30,297 nucleotides of DNA from Gallionellaceae bacterium (lineage in GTDB: Bacteria > Pseudomonadota > Gammaproteobacteria > Burkholderiales > Gallionellaceae), in contig JAKFXW010000179.1 in assembly GCA_021731185.1 (NCBI GenBank), positions 1-30,297 on the forward strand. The letters are read 5' to 3'. Every line of letters begins with the position of its first letter. Position 1 is the first letter of the stretch. Both the position numbers and the translations under genes were made by a program. Positions 22,581 to 29,803 of the stretch are shown one piece after another. The notes under the pieces were generated by a model, which had not been told where the DNA came from, ran no database searches, and saw only the letters and a program-made list of their open reading frames with translations.

Positions 22581-22611
22581 CAGTTAAGCTTTTACGTTAG
22601 ACCCGTGAATT

Positions 22612-23208
22612 TTAATCTGTTGCCAACCAGCGCGCAATCACGACTTCGGCTTCTTCCACGCCCACTTTTTTAAAACTGGAAAATAATTGCACGGTGCAGT
22701 TTGGATAAAATTCATTGATATGCGATTTAACTTGATTCAAGGTGAGTGTCGCTTGCTGGCGGCTGAGCTTGTCCGATTTGGTCAGTAAAATATGCACAGG
22801 CTTGCCAGTGGGCATAAACCATTCCAGCAGACGTTCATCCAATTCACTTAACGGATGACGTGCATCCATGATAACTACTAAGCCGCATAGTGCGTCGCGA
22901 GTTTGCAGATAAACATTGAGCAGATTTTCCCAATGCGCTTTGATAGCGGGGGGCACTTTGGCATAGCCATAGCCTGGCAAATCAACCAGGAAGCGGCTGT
23001 CACCCAAGCTAAAATAATTGAGATGTTGCGTACGTCCTGGCGTTTTGCTGGTGTATGCCAGGCGCACATGATTGGCCAGCGTGTTGATGGCACTGGATTT
23101 GCCCGCGTTGGAACGCCCGACAAAGGCGACTTCTTTGCCGCCATGCAGCGGCAGCGCGTGCAATTCATTGACGGTAGTAAAGAACGCGGCCTGGCTGAAT
23201 AGTCCCAT
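22612..23208 (-). CDS. engB: EngB/YihA, ribosome-biogenesis GTPase
   Basis: A TRAFAC-class GTPase needed for 50S subunit maturation and for growth in many bacteria. It has 198 residues. The G motifs are visible: G1 GRSNAGKSS (31-39), the switch region TSKTPGRTQHLNYF (G2), G3 DLPGYGYAK (76-84), G4 TKSD (143-146) and G5-like SSFKK near 176. The ATG at 23208 has GGGGACAATGTAACT before it, in which the repeat AGGGGACAATG may itself serve as ribosome-binding site. It lies 48 bases after hemL on the same strand and may be read from the same transcript. Confidence 0.96.
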   Translation of the reverse strand: MGLFSQAAFFTTVNELHALPLHGGKEVAFVGRSNAGKSSAINTLANHVRLAYTSKTPGRTQHLNYFSLGDSRFLVDLPGYGYAKVPPAIKAHWENLLNVYLQTRDALCGLVVIMDARHPLSELDERLLEWFMPTGKPVHILLTKSDKLSRQQATLTLNQVKSHINEFYPNCTVQLFSSFKKVGVEEAEVVIARWLATD

Positions 23209-23210
23209 AG

Positions 23211-23244
23211 TTACATTGTCCCCTCATTGTCCCCTTGTGGGATG
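23211..23244 (-). repeat. short repeat in the engB leader, with tandem GGGGACAATG
   Basis: On the engB strand the sequence is CCCACAAGGGGACAATG followed at once by AGGGGACAATGTAACT and the start codon. The GGGGACAATG half is thus doubled. It fills most of the 48-base hemL-engB gap, so it must lie in the engB leader and could affect ribosome binding. Confidence 0.65.
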
Positions 23245-23256
23245 TGGGATGCGAGA

Positions 23257-24537
23257 TTACTCGGCTGCAAAAATTGCGTCGGCAACGGCAATGGTCTGCG
23301 CGATGTCTGCCTCTGTATGTGCCGCCGATACAAAGCCTGCTTCAAATGCGGAAGGGGCAAGGTAAATGCCTTTGTCCAGCATGGCATGAAAAAATCGGTT
23401 GAACGCATTTTTATCGCACGCCATCACTTCGGTGTAACTGGTGGGTATAGCGCGACTGAAATACAGACCAAACATGCCGCCTATGGATTGCGCGCAGAAC
23501 GGAATACCATGTTTTTTCGCACTGGCTGCCAAGCCATCGGTGAGCGTCCGCGTCATCTGCGCCAGGCGTGGATAAAAATCGGGGGCTTGCACTAACTTTA
23601 ATGTGGCTAATCCCGCTGCGATAGAAAGTGGATTGCCCGATAATGTGCCCGCCTGATACACCGCACCCAATGGTGCGAGGCATTGCATAATGTCGCGCCG
23701 ACCACCAAACGCGGCGGTGGGCAGCCCCCCCCCCATCACTTTGCCAAGCGTAGTTAAATCCGGCTGTATATTGAAATGCCCCTGTGCGCCGTGCAAGCCA
23801 ACCCGAAAGCCAGTCATCACTTCGTCCAGAATTAGCACCACACCGTGTTGTGTACACAGCCTGCGCAACGTGGCTAAAAATTCAGGCTTGGGCATAATCA
23901 AATTCATATTACCCGCCACAGGCTCGATGATCACCGCAGCCAGTTCTTTGCCAATTGCGGCGAATGTGCGTTCCAAGCCAGCGGTATCGTTATAGTCCAG
24001 CACAGTAGTCAGTGCTGCGATCTCGGCCGGCACGCCAGATGAGCTGGGTTGCCCAAAAGTTAGCGCGCCAGAGCCAGCTTTAACCAGCAGCCCGTCGGCA
24101 TGGCCGTGATAACAACCTTCAAATTTAATAATGCGGCTGCGTCCGGTGTAACCACGCGCCAAGCGTATGGCACTCATGGTGGCTTCTGTGCCTGAGCTAA
24201 CCAGGCGCACCATGTCCATGCTGGGCAGAAGCTTGCATAGCAACTCCGCCATTTCCAATTCAACCGCAGTTGGCGCGCCAAAGCCCAAGCCTTGTGCGGC
24301 GGCATCCTGCACGGCTTTCACCACGGCGGGATGGGTGTGGCCTACGATCATCGGCCCCCACGAGCCCACATAATCGATATATTTTTTATCATCTGCATCC
24401 CACACATAAGCACCCTGCCCCCGCTTGAAAAACAGGGGCGTGCCGCCGACTGATTTAAAAGCGCGCACGGGCGAGTTCACGCCTCCCGGAATCAGGCGTT
24501 GCGATTGCTCAAATAAACTTTGATTCTTAGAATTCAT
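23257..24537 (-). CDS. hemL: glutamate-1-semialdehyde 2,1-aminomutase
   Basis: A PLP enzyme that turns glutamate-1-semialdehyde into 5-aminolevulinate in the C5 tetrapyrrole route; its product is the substrate of HemB, encoded two genes on. It has 426 residues, the family length. Seen here: QRLIPGGVNSPVRAF at the N-terminus, SSGTEATMSAIRLARGYTGR, KFEGCYHGHAD, LILDEVMTGFR and the PLP lysine K266 in TTLGKVMGGGLPTAAFGGR. The three glycines after M268 are encoded by a run of ten G (23725-23734). Its ATG overlaps the thiE stop by four bases. Confidence 0.97.
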   Translation of the reverse strand: MNSKNQSLFEQSQRLIPGGVNSPVRAFKSVGGTPLFFKRGQGAYVWDADDKKYIDYVGSWGPMIVGHTHPAVVKAVQDAAAQGLGFGAPTAVELEMAELLCKLLPSMDMVRLVSSGTEATMSAIRLARGYTGRSRIIKFEGCYHGHADGLLVKAGSGALTFGQPSSSGVPAEIAALTTVLDYNDTAGLERTFAAIGKELAAVIIEPVAGNMNLIMPKPEFLATLRRLCTQHGVVLILDEVMTGFRVGLHGAQGHFNIQPDLTTLGKVMGGGLPTAAFGGRRDIMQCLAPLGAVYQAGTLSGNPLSIAAGLATLKLVQAPDFYPRLAQMTRTLTDGLAASAKKHGIPFCAQSIGGMFGLYFSRAIPTSYTEVMACDKNAFNRFFHAMLDKGIYLAPSAFEAGFVSAAHTEADIAQTIAVADAIFAAE

Positions 24538-25235
24538 GTGACCAAGTCCTTAGTGGTGTGAGTGAGTGAGTATGCGGGTTCGGCATGTTGAGCAAACACG
24601 CCTGCGAAATTTTGTGCAGCAAGGCGAATATCCGGGGCATCAAAGAGAGCTGAAATAACCGCAACCGCATGTGCGCCGGATTGAATCAAAGCTGCGCTGT
24701 TGTTCAAGTTAATGCCGCCGATGGCAACAATCGGCACGGCAAATTCAGCGCGTGCATGTTGCAATAATTCGGGCGTTGCACGAACCGCAAGGGGTTTGCT
24801 GGATGAAGGATAAAACGCACCGAACGCAACATAATCCGCCCCTGCAGCAACAGCCGCTTGTGCCAGCGGCAAACGATTGTAACAAGAAACCCCGATGAAT
24901 TTATCTTTGCCCAGCAACGCGCGCGCTTCAGTTACTCCGCCATCGGCAGCACCCAAATGAACGCCATCCGCCCCCACGTTGGCAGCTAATCGCGCATCAT
25001 CATTGACAATAAAGGGAATAGAAAATGCATGTGCTAATTGACACAAAGCCTGCGCTTGTTCAAAACGCAGTGCCTCGTTAGCGGTCTTATTGCGATATTG
25101 CAAAACGCTGATGCCGCCGAGCAGTGCGAGATGAACACGGTGCAGCAAATCAGCCGTGTTGGCGCAATCCGGCGTAACCGCATAGACACCCAAAAGCCTG
25201 CGACGGCGTGTGTTAATGGCGTGTACCCGGGTCAT
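24534..25235 (-). CDS. thiE: thiamine-phosphate synthase
   Basis: It couples hydroxymethylpyrimidine pyrophosphate to thiazole phosphate. From the ATG at 25235 it has 233 residues. Seen here: LLGVYAVTPDC, the pyrophosphate-binding VLQYRNKTA, FIVNDDARLAANVGADGVHLG, IGVSCYN, GADYVAFGAFYPSSSKP and VAIGGINLNN. Three in-frame ATG codons sit close together (25253, 25244, 25235). The last is preferred because AGGAAG stands nine bases before it; the longer reading from 25310 is ruled out by overlap with thiD. The preferred start overlaps the thiD end by 23 bases. It has an unusual C-terminal tail after about residue 210. Confidence 0.94.
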   Translation of the reverse strand: MTRVHAINTRRRRLLGVYAVTPDCANTADLLHRVHLALLGGISVLQYRNKTANEALRFEQAQALCQLAHAFSIPFIVNDDARLAANVGADGVHLGAADGGVTEARALLGKDKFIGVSCYNRLPLAQAAVAAGADYVAFGAFYPSSSKPLAVRATPELLQHARAEFAVPIVAIGGINLNNSAALIQSGAHAVAVISALFDAPDIRLAAQNFAGVFAQHAEPAYSLTHTTKDLVT

Positions 25236-26055
25236 CTTCGTCATCTTCCTCATCCTGTGCCCAGAATAAGCGATCCGGTATGTGCTGCCCCATGCCCGGG
25301 CGAAAGCCATGTTTTAATGCTTGCCAGGTGTATTCCTGCGCCTCATTGACTGCATCTTCCACAGGTAATCCATTCGCCAGCAATGCCGCAATCGCCGAAG
25401 CCAGAGTGCAGCCCGAGCCATGATAAATACCTGGCAAACGCGGCCAATGCTCATCGCTCACCACGCCTTGCTCGCTATACAGCGTGTTGATGACTTTTGG
25501 CGTGTGCTCATGTGTGCCAGTAATCAGGACATATTCACAACCCATTTGCATTAAATGCTTGGCGCACTCGGCCAGATTTTGTATATCCTCTTCGCTATCC
25601 TCATCCTGCACCAGACTGCGCGCCTCCATGCTATTAGGCGTGAGCACTGTTGTTTGTGGCAACAACAATTCGCGCATGGCATTGAGCATGTTATCGTTGG
25701 CCAACTCGTCTCCCCGCCCAGATGCCAGCACCGGATCAAACACCAGTGGTATATCCGGATAGTCTGCAAGAATGGCAGCAATCACCGTAATATTCTCTAC
25801 ACTGCCGAGTAAACCAATTTTAAACGCGGCCACTGGCATGTCTTCCAATACCGCACGAGCTTGATCGTTTACCCACTCTGCATCAATCGGCAATACATCA
25901 TCCACGCCACTGGTATCTTGCACAGTAATCGCCGTCACCACGGTGAGCGGATGACAACCCATACTGGCAATAGTTAACAGGTCGGCCTGCAAACCTGCGC
26001 CACCACTGGGGTCGGTTGCGCCAAAACAAAGAACAATTGGGGGGATGTCAGACAT
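25213..26055 (-). CDS. thiD: hydroxymethylpyrimidine/phosphomethylpyrimidine kinase
   Basis: It phosphorylates the pyrimidine half of thiamine twice. From the ATG at 26055 it has 280 residues; a GTG at 26085 would start inside the short repeat and adds ten unlike residues. Family motifs: CFGATDPSGGAGLQAD at the N-terminus, TAITVQDT, KIGLLGSVENI, PLVFDPVLASGRGDELAN, TVLTPNSMEA, LITGTHEH and the catalytic GSGCTLASAIAALLANG. The C-terminus ends in an acidic tail (WAQDEEDDEDDPGTRH). No THI box or other riboswitch is visible in the short (78-base) gap to the divergent rubredoxin gene. Confidence 0.95.
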   Translation of the reverse strand: MSDIPPIVLCFGATDPSGGAGLQADLLTIASMGCHPLTVVTAITVQDTSGVDDVLPIDAEWVNDQARAVLEDMPVAAFKIGLLGSVENITVIAAILADYPDIPLVFDPVLASGRGDELANDNMLNAMRELLLPQTTVLTPNSMEARSLVQDEDSEEDIQNLAECAKHLMQMGCEYVLITGTHEHTPKVINTLYSEQGVVSDEHWPRLPGIYHGSGCTLASAIAALLANGLPVEDAVNEAQEYTWQALKHGFRPGMGQHIPDRLFWAQDEEDDEDDPGTRH

Positions 26056-26077
26056 GGTAGTAGCGTTTATTGTAAAA

Positions 26078-26100
26078 TGCCCCACAAGGGGACAATGTAA
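26078..26100 (+). repeat. short repeat TGCCCCACAAGGGGACA + ATGTAA, between thiD and rubredoxin
   Basis: This is the most complete copy of the motif, in sense orientation for rubredoxin and ending 33 bases before its ATG. On the other strand it overlaps the leader of thiD. Its position suits a leader or promoter element of rubredoxin. Confidence 0.65.
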
Positions 26101-26133
26101 ATCGAAACGAGATTCTAACTTAAATTAAACATT

Positions 26134-26316
26134 ATGACCGCAAACCACGAATATAAGACCTACATGTGCCTGATTTGTGGCTGGATGTACAACGAAGAAA
26201 CCGGCGCGCCAGAAGAGGGAATATTGCCTTGCACGCGCTGGGAGGATGTGCCGATGAATTGGACCTGCCCGGAGTGCGGCGCACGCAAAGATGATTTTGA
26301 AATGGTGGAATTTTAA
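26134..26316 (+). CDS. rubredoxin
   Basis: A 60-residue electron carrier with one iron bound by four cysteines, in CLIC (C12, C15) and CPEC (C45, C48). Other conserved features are the aromatic residues around the site (Y10, W36, W43) and the end GARKDDFEMVEF. One extra cysteine (C33) lies in the loop ILPCTRW; many rubredoxins have another residue there. It is divergent from thiD with a 78-base shared gap, an arrangement common in betaproteobacteria. The partner protein is unknown. Confidence 0.95.
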   Translation: MTANHEYKTYMCLICGWMYNEETGAPEEGILPCTRWEDVPMNWTCPECGARKDDFEMVEF

Positions 26317-26557
26317 TTATTTCGGTTCATGCCATCAAAGAAAATAACAACAATGATCGTCGCTGTTGCGATAACTCAATTAAATAGAGCAATCAAGGAA
26401 ACAAAAACAAGAGAAGTTAAAAAGGCTGATAACCTGGGATATTAATACGTCCCCCAGCGGATTAAAATTTCTTAATTTAATAACTACGCAAACTACTGAA
26501 ACACTCAGATAAATCAATGAATCATATTCGAACGGTACATCTTACCTTGTCTGATGG
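26317..26557. other. gap between rubredoxin and guaA
   Basis: This 241-base space separates the convergent rubredoxin and guaA genes. It is AT-rich and shows no gene or canonical terminator. On the minus strand the part at 26480-26553, directly after the guaA stop, reads CAGACAAGGTAAG then TCTGAGTGTTTCAGTAG and GCGTAGTTATTA, a layout loosely like the repeat elements at 18415-18527. This is the weakest of the suspected relatives. Confidence 0.3.
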
Positions 26558-28138
26558 CTATTCCCACTCAATGGTCGCAGGCGGTTTGCCGGAAACATCA
26601 TAGACCACGCGGTTGATGCCGCGCACTTCGTTGATGATGCGGTTGGAGACTTTTCCTAGCAGTGAGTATGGTAACTCGGCCCAGTGTGCGGTCATGAAGT
26701 CCTGTGTTTGCACAGCGCGCAGGGCAACCACCCATTCGTATGTGCGTCCATCGCCCATCACACCGACGGATTTTATCGGCAGGAATACCACAAATGCCTG
26801 TGCGGTTTTTGCGTACCAGGAAATACCGTTTTCATCTTTTGTGGCGCGCAGTTCTTCGATAAAAATAGCATCGGCGCGGCGTAGCAGGTCGGCATATTCT
26901 TGTTTGACTTCGCCCAGTATACGCACGCCCAAACCGGGGCCGGGAAACGGGTGGCGGTATACCATGTCGTGCGGCAAACCCAGTGCTACGCCGAGTTCGC
27001 GCACTTCATCTTTGAATAATTCACGTAAAGGTTCGAGTAATTTCAAGTGCAAGGTGTCCGGCAAGCCGCCCACGTTATGGTGTGATTTGATGGTGTGCGC
27101 CTTCTTTGATTTCGCGCCTGCAGATTCGATTACGTCAGGATAGATAGTGCCTTGCGCCAGCCATTTTGCCTTGGGAATTTTCGCGGATTCGCGTTGAAAT
27201 ACTTCGACGAATTCGCGCCCGATAATTTTGCGTTTTTTCTCCGGGTCAGTCACGCCTGTTAAATGCAGCATGAATTCTGCTTTGGCGTTGACATGGATGA
27301 CTTTTACGCCCAGATTTTTACCGAAAGTTTCCATCACTTGCTGCGCTTCATTCAATCGCAACAGACCGTTATCAACAAACACACAGGTCAGTTGTGTGCC
27401 GACGGCGCGGTGTAATAACGCCGCTGCAACCGAGGAATCCACTCCACCGGACAATCCTAAAATCACTTCTTCTTGGCCTACCTGGGCGCGAATTTTTTGA
27501 ACTGCTTCGCCGATGTAGTCCGGCATATTCCAATCAGACCCGCAGCCGCAAATGTCATGTACAAAACGGCTGAGCAGAGCTTTGCCTTGTGGAGTGTGGG
27601 TCACTTCCGGATGGAATTGCACGGCGTAAAAACGACGCGCTTCATCGGCCATGCCAGCAATCGGCGTGGCTTCGTTCGAGGCGATAACAATGAATCCTGC
27701 TGGCAGCTTGGTGACTTTATCGCCGTGACTCATCCATACATCGAGCAGTCCATGTCCTGCGCTATTGGTGCGATCTTGAATGCTTGAAAATAATTTACTG
27801 TGTCCGCGCATGCGAATTTCAGCATAGCCAAATTCCCGCACCAAACCGTTCTCGACCGCGCCACCGAGTTGTGTAGCCATGGTTTGCATCCCATAGCAAA
27901 TGCCTAACACTGGTACGCCCAATTCAAACACGACTTGTGGCGCACGCGGTGTGTTGCCTTCTGTGACAGAGTTGGGGCCACCAGAAAGAATAATGCCGTC
28001 CGCTTGAAAGGCGCGAATAAACTCATCACCAACATCGTATGGGTGCAGCTCGCAATAAACTTTTGCTTCGCGCACGCGGCGTGCGATCAATTGGGTGTAT
28101 TGCGAACCGAAATCGAGAATGAGAATTTTTTTATGCAT
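26558..28138 (-). CDS. guaA: GMP synthase (glutamine-hydrolysing)
   Basis: It amidates XMP to GMP with glutamine as nitrogen donor. It has 526 residues in the usual three parts. The glutamine amidotransferase has LDFGSQYTQLIARRVREA, the nucleophile C81 in GICYGMQ and the FHPEV histidine/glutamate. The ATP pyrophosphatase has the P-loop GLSGGVDSSVAAALL near residue 228. The dimerisation domain has RHPFPGPGLGVRILGEVK and ends RVVYDVSGKPPATIEWE. The ATG at 28138 follows an AGG-containing leader. It is 97 bases after guaB, the usual guaBA order. Confidence 0.98.
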   Translation of the reverse strand: MHKKILILDFGSQYTQLIARRVREAKVYCELHPYDVGDEFIRAFQADGIILSGGPNSVTEGNTPRAPQVVFELGVPVLGICYGMQTMATQLGGAVENGLVREFGYAEIRMRGHSKLFSSIQDRTNSAGHGLLDVWMSHGDKVTKLPAGFIVIASNEATPIAGMADEARRFYAVQFHPEVTHTPQGKALLSRFVHDICGCGSDWNMPDYIGEAVQKIRAQVGQEEVILGLSGGVDSSVAAALLHRAVGTQLTCVFVDNGLLRLNEAQQVMETFGKNLGVKVIHVNAKAEFMLHLTGVTDPEKKRKIIGREFVEVFQRESAKIPKAKWLAQGTIYPDVIESAGAKSKKAHTIKSHHNVGGLPDTLHLKLLEPLRELFKDEVRELGVALGLPHDMVYRHPFPGPGLGVRILGEVKQEYADLLRRADAIFIEELRATKDENGISWYAKTAQAFVVFLPIKSVGVMGDGRTYEWVVALRAVQTQDFMTAHWAELPYSLLGKVSNRIINEVRGINRVVYDVSGKPPATIEWE

Positions 28139-28235
28139 GGTTAAAACCTGGGAAGGATGAAGGGATTGCGCCTTTGGCGCTCAAGAGTGAAGATACTCCG
28201 GAATTACCCTTCTCTCTTCCCCCTTCCCGCAGCAT

Positions 28236-29696
28236 TTAGTCAACATGATAATTCGGTGCTTCCTTGGTAATCTGCACATCATGCACATGTGATTCGCGCA
28301 TCCCGGCGGATGTGATTTGCGCAAATTCAGCTTGGATGTGCATGGTAGGAATATCGGGACAGCCAAGGTAGCCCATGCTGGCACGCAAGCCGCCCATGAG
28401 CTGGTGGATCACCGCCAATACACTACCTTTGTACGGCACGCGACCTTCTACACCTTCGGGGACTAATTTATCCTGATTACTTTCGGCATCCTGAAAATAA
28501 CGGTCGCTGGAACCTTGCTGCATCGCACCCAAGCTGCCCATGCCGCGATAAGATTTGTACGAACGCCCTTGGAATAATTCCACCTCGCCCGGTGCTTCTT
28601 CTGTACCTGCGAATAATCCACCCAGCATCACTGCATGTGCGCCTGCGGCCAATGCTTTAGCTATGTCGCCGGAATAGCGCACGCCGCCATCGGCAATCAA
28701 CGGTATACCTGATCCTTGCAAAGCATCCGCGACATTTTGAATGGCAGTAATCTGCGGTACGCCCACACCTGCCACCATGCGCGTGGTGCAAATTGAACCG
28801 GGGCCGATGCCTACTTTCACGCCATCTGCGCCGTGTTCCACCAATGCCAGCGCAGCCGCAGCCGTCGCAATATTTCCACCAATCACATCCACATTCGGAA
28901 AGTTTTTCTTAACCCAGCGCACGCGATTGAGCACGCCCTGTGCGTGACCATGTGCGGTATCTACAATCAATACATCCACGCCCGCTTCGACCAATAAGCT
29001 GGCGCGTTCTTCCGTACCTTCGCCTACACCAATGGCCGCACCTACACGCAAGCGTCCTTGCTCATCTTTGCAGGCTTGCGGGTGTTCGCTGGATTTTAAA
29101 ATATCCTTAACGGTAATCAAACCACATAATTCGAACGCGGCATTCACCACCAGCACGCGCTCGATGCGATGTTTATGCATCAGGTTGCGCGCCTCTTCAC
29201 GACTGGCATTTTCCAGCACAGTTACCAACCGCTCACGCGTAGTCATGATATTTTTTATAGGCTGATCAAGATTACTTTCAAATCTTAAATCGCGATTGGT
29301 GACTATGCCCACCACAACTTTGCCCTGCACCACAGGCAGCCCTGAAATTTTATGCTGGCGTGTCAGATTCAACACATCGCGCACGGTCATTCCCGGTGTG
29401 ACGGTAATCGGGTCTTTCACCACCCCGCTCTCAAAGCGTTTTACCCTGGACACTTCCAGTGCCTGCAATTTCGCAGTCATATTTTTATGTACGATGCCCA
29501 AGCCACCTTCCTGTGCCAGCGCAATAGCCAGGCGTGCTTCGGTGACGGTATCCATCGCCGCAGAGAGCAGCGGAATATTTAAACGAATATTGCGCGTGAG
29601 TTGCGTGCTTAATTTAACATCACGCGGCAGTACGTTGGAATGCGCGGGGAGCAACAGGACATCGTCAAAGGTTAATGCTTTTTGAATAATTCGCAT
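28236..29696 (-). CDS. guaB: IMP dehydrogenase
   Basis: It oxidises IMP to XMP, the committed step to guanine nucleotides, and is followed by guaA. It has 486 residues. Seen here: the N-terminal KALTFDDVLLLPAHSNVLP, two CBS domains (about 90-205, probable nucleotide-binding regulatory part), the catalytic loop with GIGPGSICTTRMVAGVGVPQ (cysteine near 303), IPLIADGGVRYSGDIAKALAAGA, MLGGLFAGTEEAPGE and the flap SYRGMGSLGAMQ. The start has GAGGT nine bases upstream. It appears to be the first gene of the guaBA operon. Confidence 0.98.
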   Translation of the reverse strand: MRIIQKALTFDDVLLLPAHSNVLPRDVKLSTQLTRNIRLNIPLLSAAMDTVTEARLAIALAQEGGLGIVHKNMTAKLQALEVSRVKRFESGVVKDPITVTPGMTVRDVLNLTRQHKISGLPVVQGKVVVGIVTNRDLRFESNLDQPIKNIMTTRERLVTVLENASREEARNLMHKHRIERVLVVNAAFELCGLITVKDILKSSEHPQACKDEQGRLRVGAAIGVGEGTEERASLLVEAGVDVLIVDTAHGHAQGVLNRVRWVKKNFPNVDVIGGNIATAAAALALVEHGADGVKVGIGPGSICTTRMVAGVGVPQITAIQNVADALQGSGIPLIADGGVRYSGDIAKALAAGAHAVMLGGLFAGTEEAPGEVELFQGRSYKSYRGMGSLGAMQQGSSDRYFQDAESNQDKLVPEGVEGRVPYKGSVLAVIHQLMGGLRASMGYLGCPDIPTMHIQAEFAQITSAGMRESHVHDVQITKEAPNYHVD

Positions 29697-29765
29697 GATT
29701 GAATGACCTCGACAAAATTAACGAAAGGGCAAAACACTTCGTGAAACTTAAAACGAAAAAGGCTG

Positions 29766-29780
29766 GCAACAAAACGTTGC
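29766..29780 (-). terminator. weak terminator-like hairpin between the last gene and guaB
   Basis: On the minus strand GCAAC-gtttt-GTTGC is followed, five bases later, by TTTTTCGTTTT. The stem is short and the T-run is displaced, so it may or may not end the upstream gene. It lies in the 107-base gap that must also hold any guaB promoter. Confidence 0.3.
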
Positions 29781-29803
29781 ACGGGATAAAACTAAAGTAG
29801 TGA

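Noticed and set aside
22271..22600. Open frame of 109 codons on the plus strand in the hemB-engB gap
   Set aside because: It runs straight through a perfect terminator and two repeat structures, has no ribosome-binding site and gives an Arg/Ser/Cys-rich peptide unlike a real protein.
25236..25310. Longer thiE start at 25310
   Set aside because: It would overlap the thiD 3' end by about 100 bases and adds an unlike N-terminus; three closer ATG codons exist, one with AGGAAG at good distance.
26056..26085. thiD start at GTG 26085
   Set aside because: It begins inside the short repeat, and the ten added residues are unlike the family; the ATG at 26055 gives the standard N-terminus.
26056..26133. 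TPP riboswitch (THI box) ahead of thiD
   Set aside because: The gap to the divergent gene is only 78 bases and no THI-box core sequence is present.
28139..28235. Terminator between guaB and guaA
   Set aside because: A small GCGCC/GGCGC hairpin is present but has no T-run; the two genes are best read as one operon.
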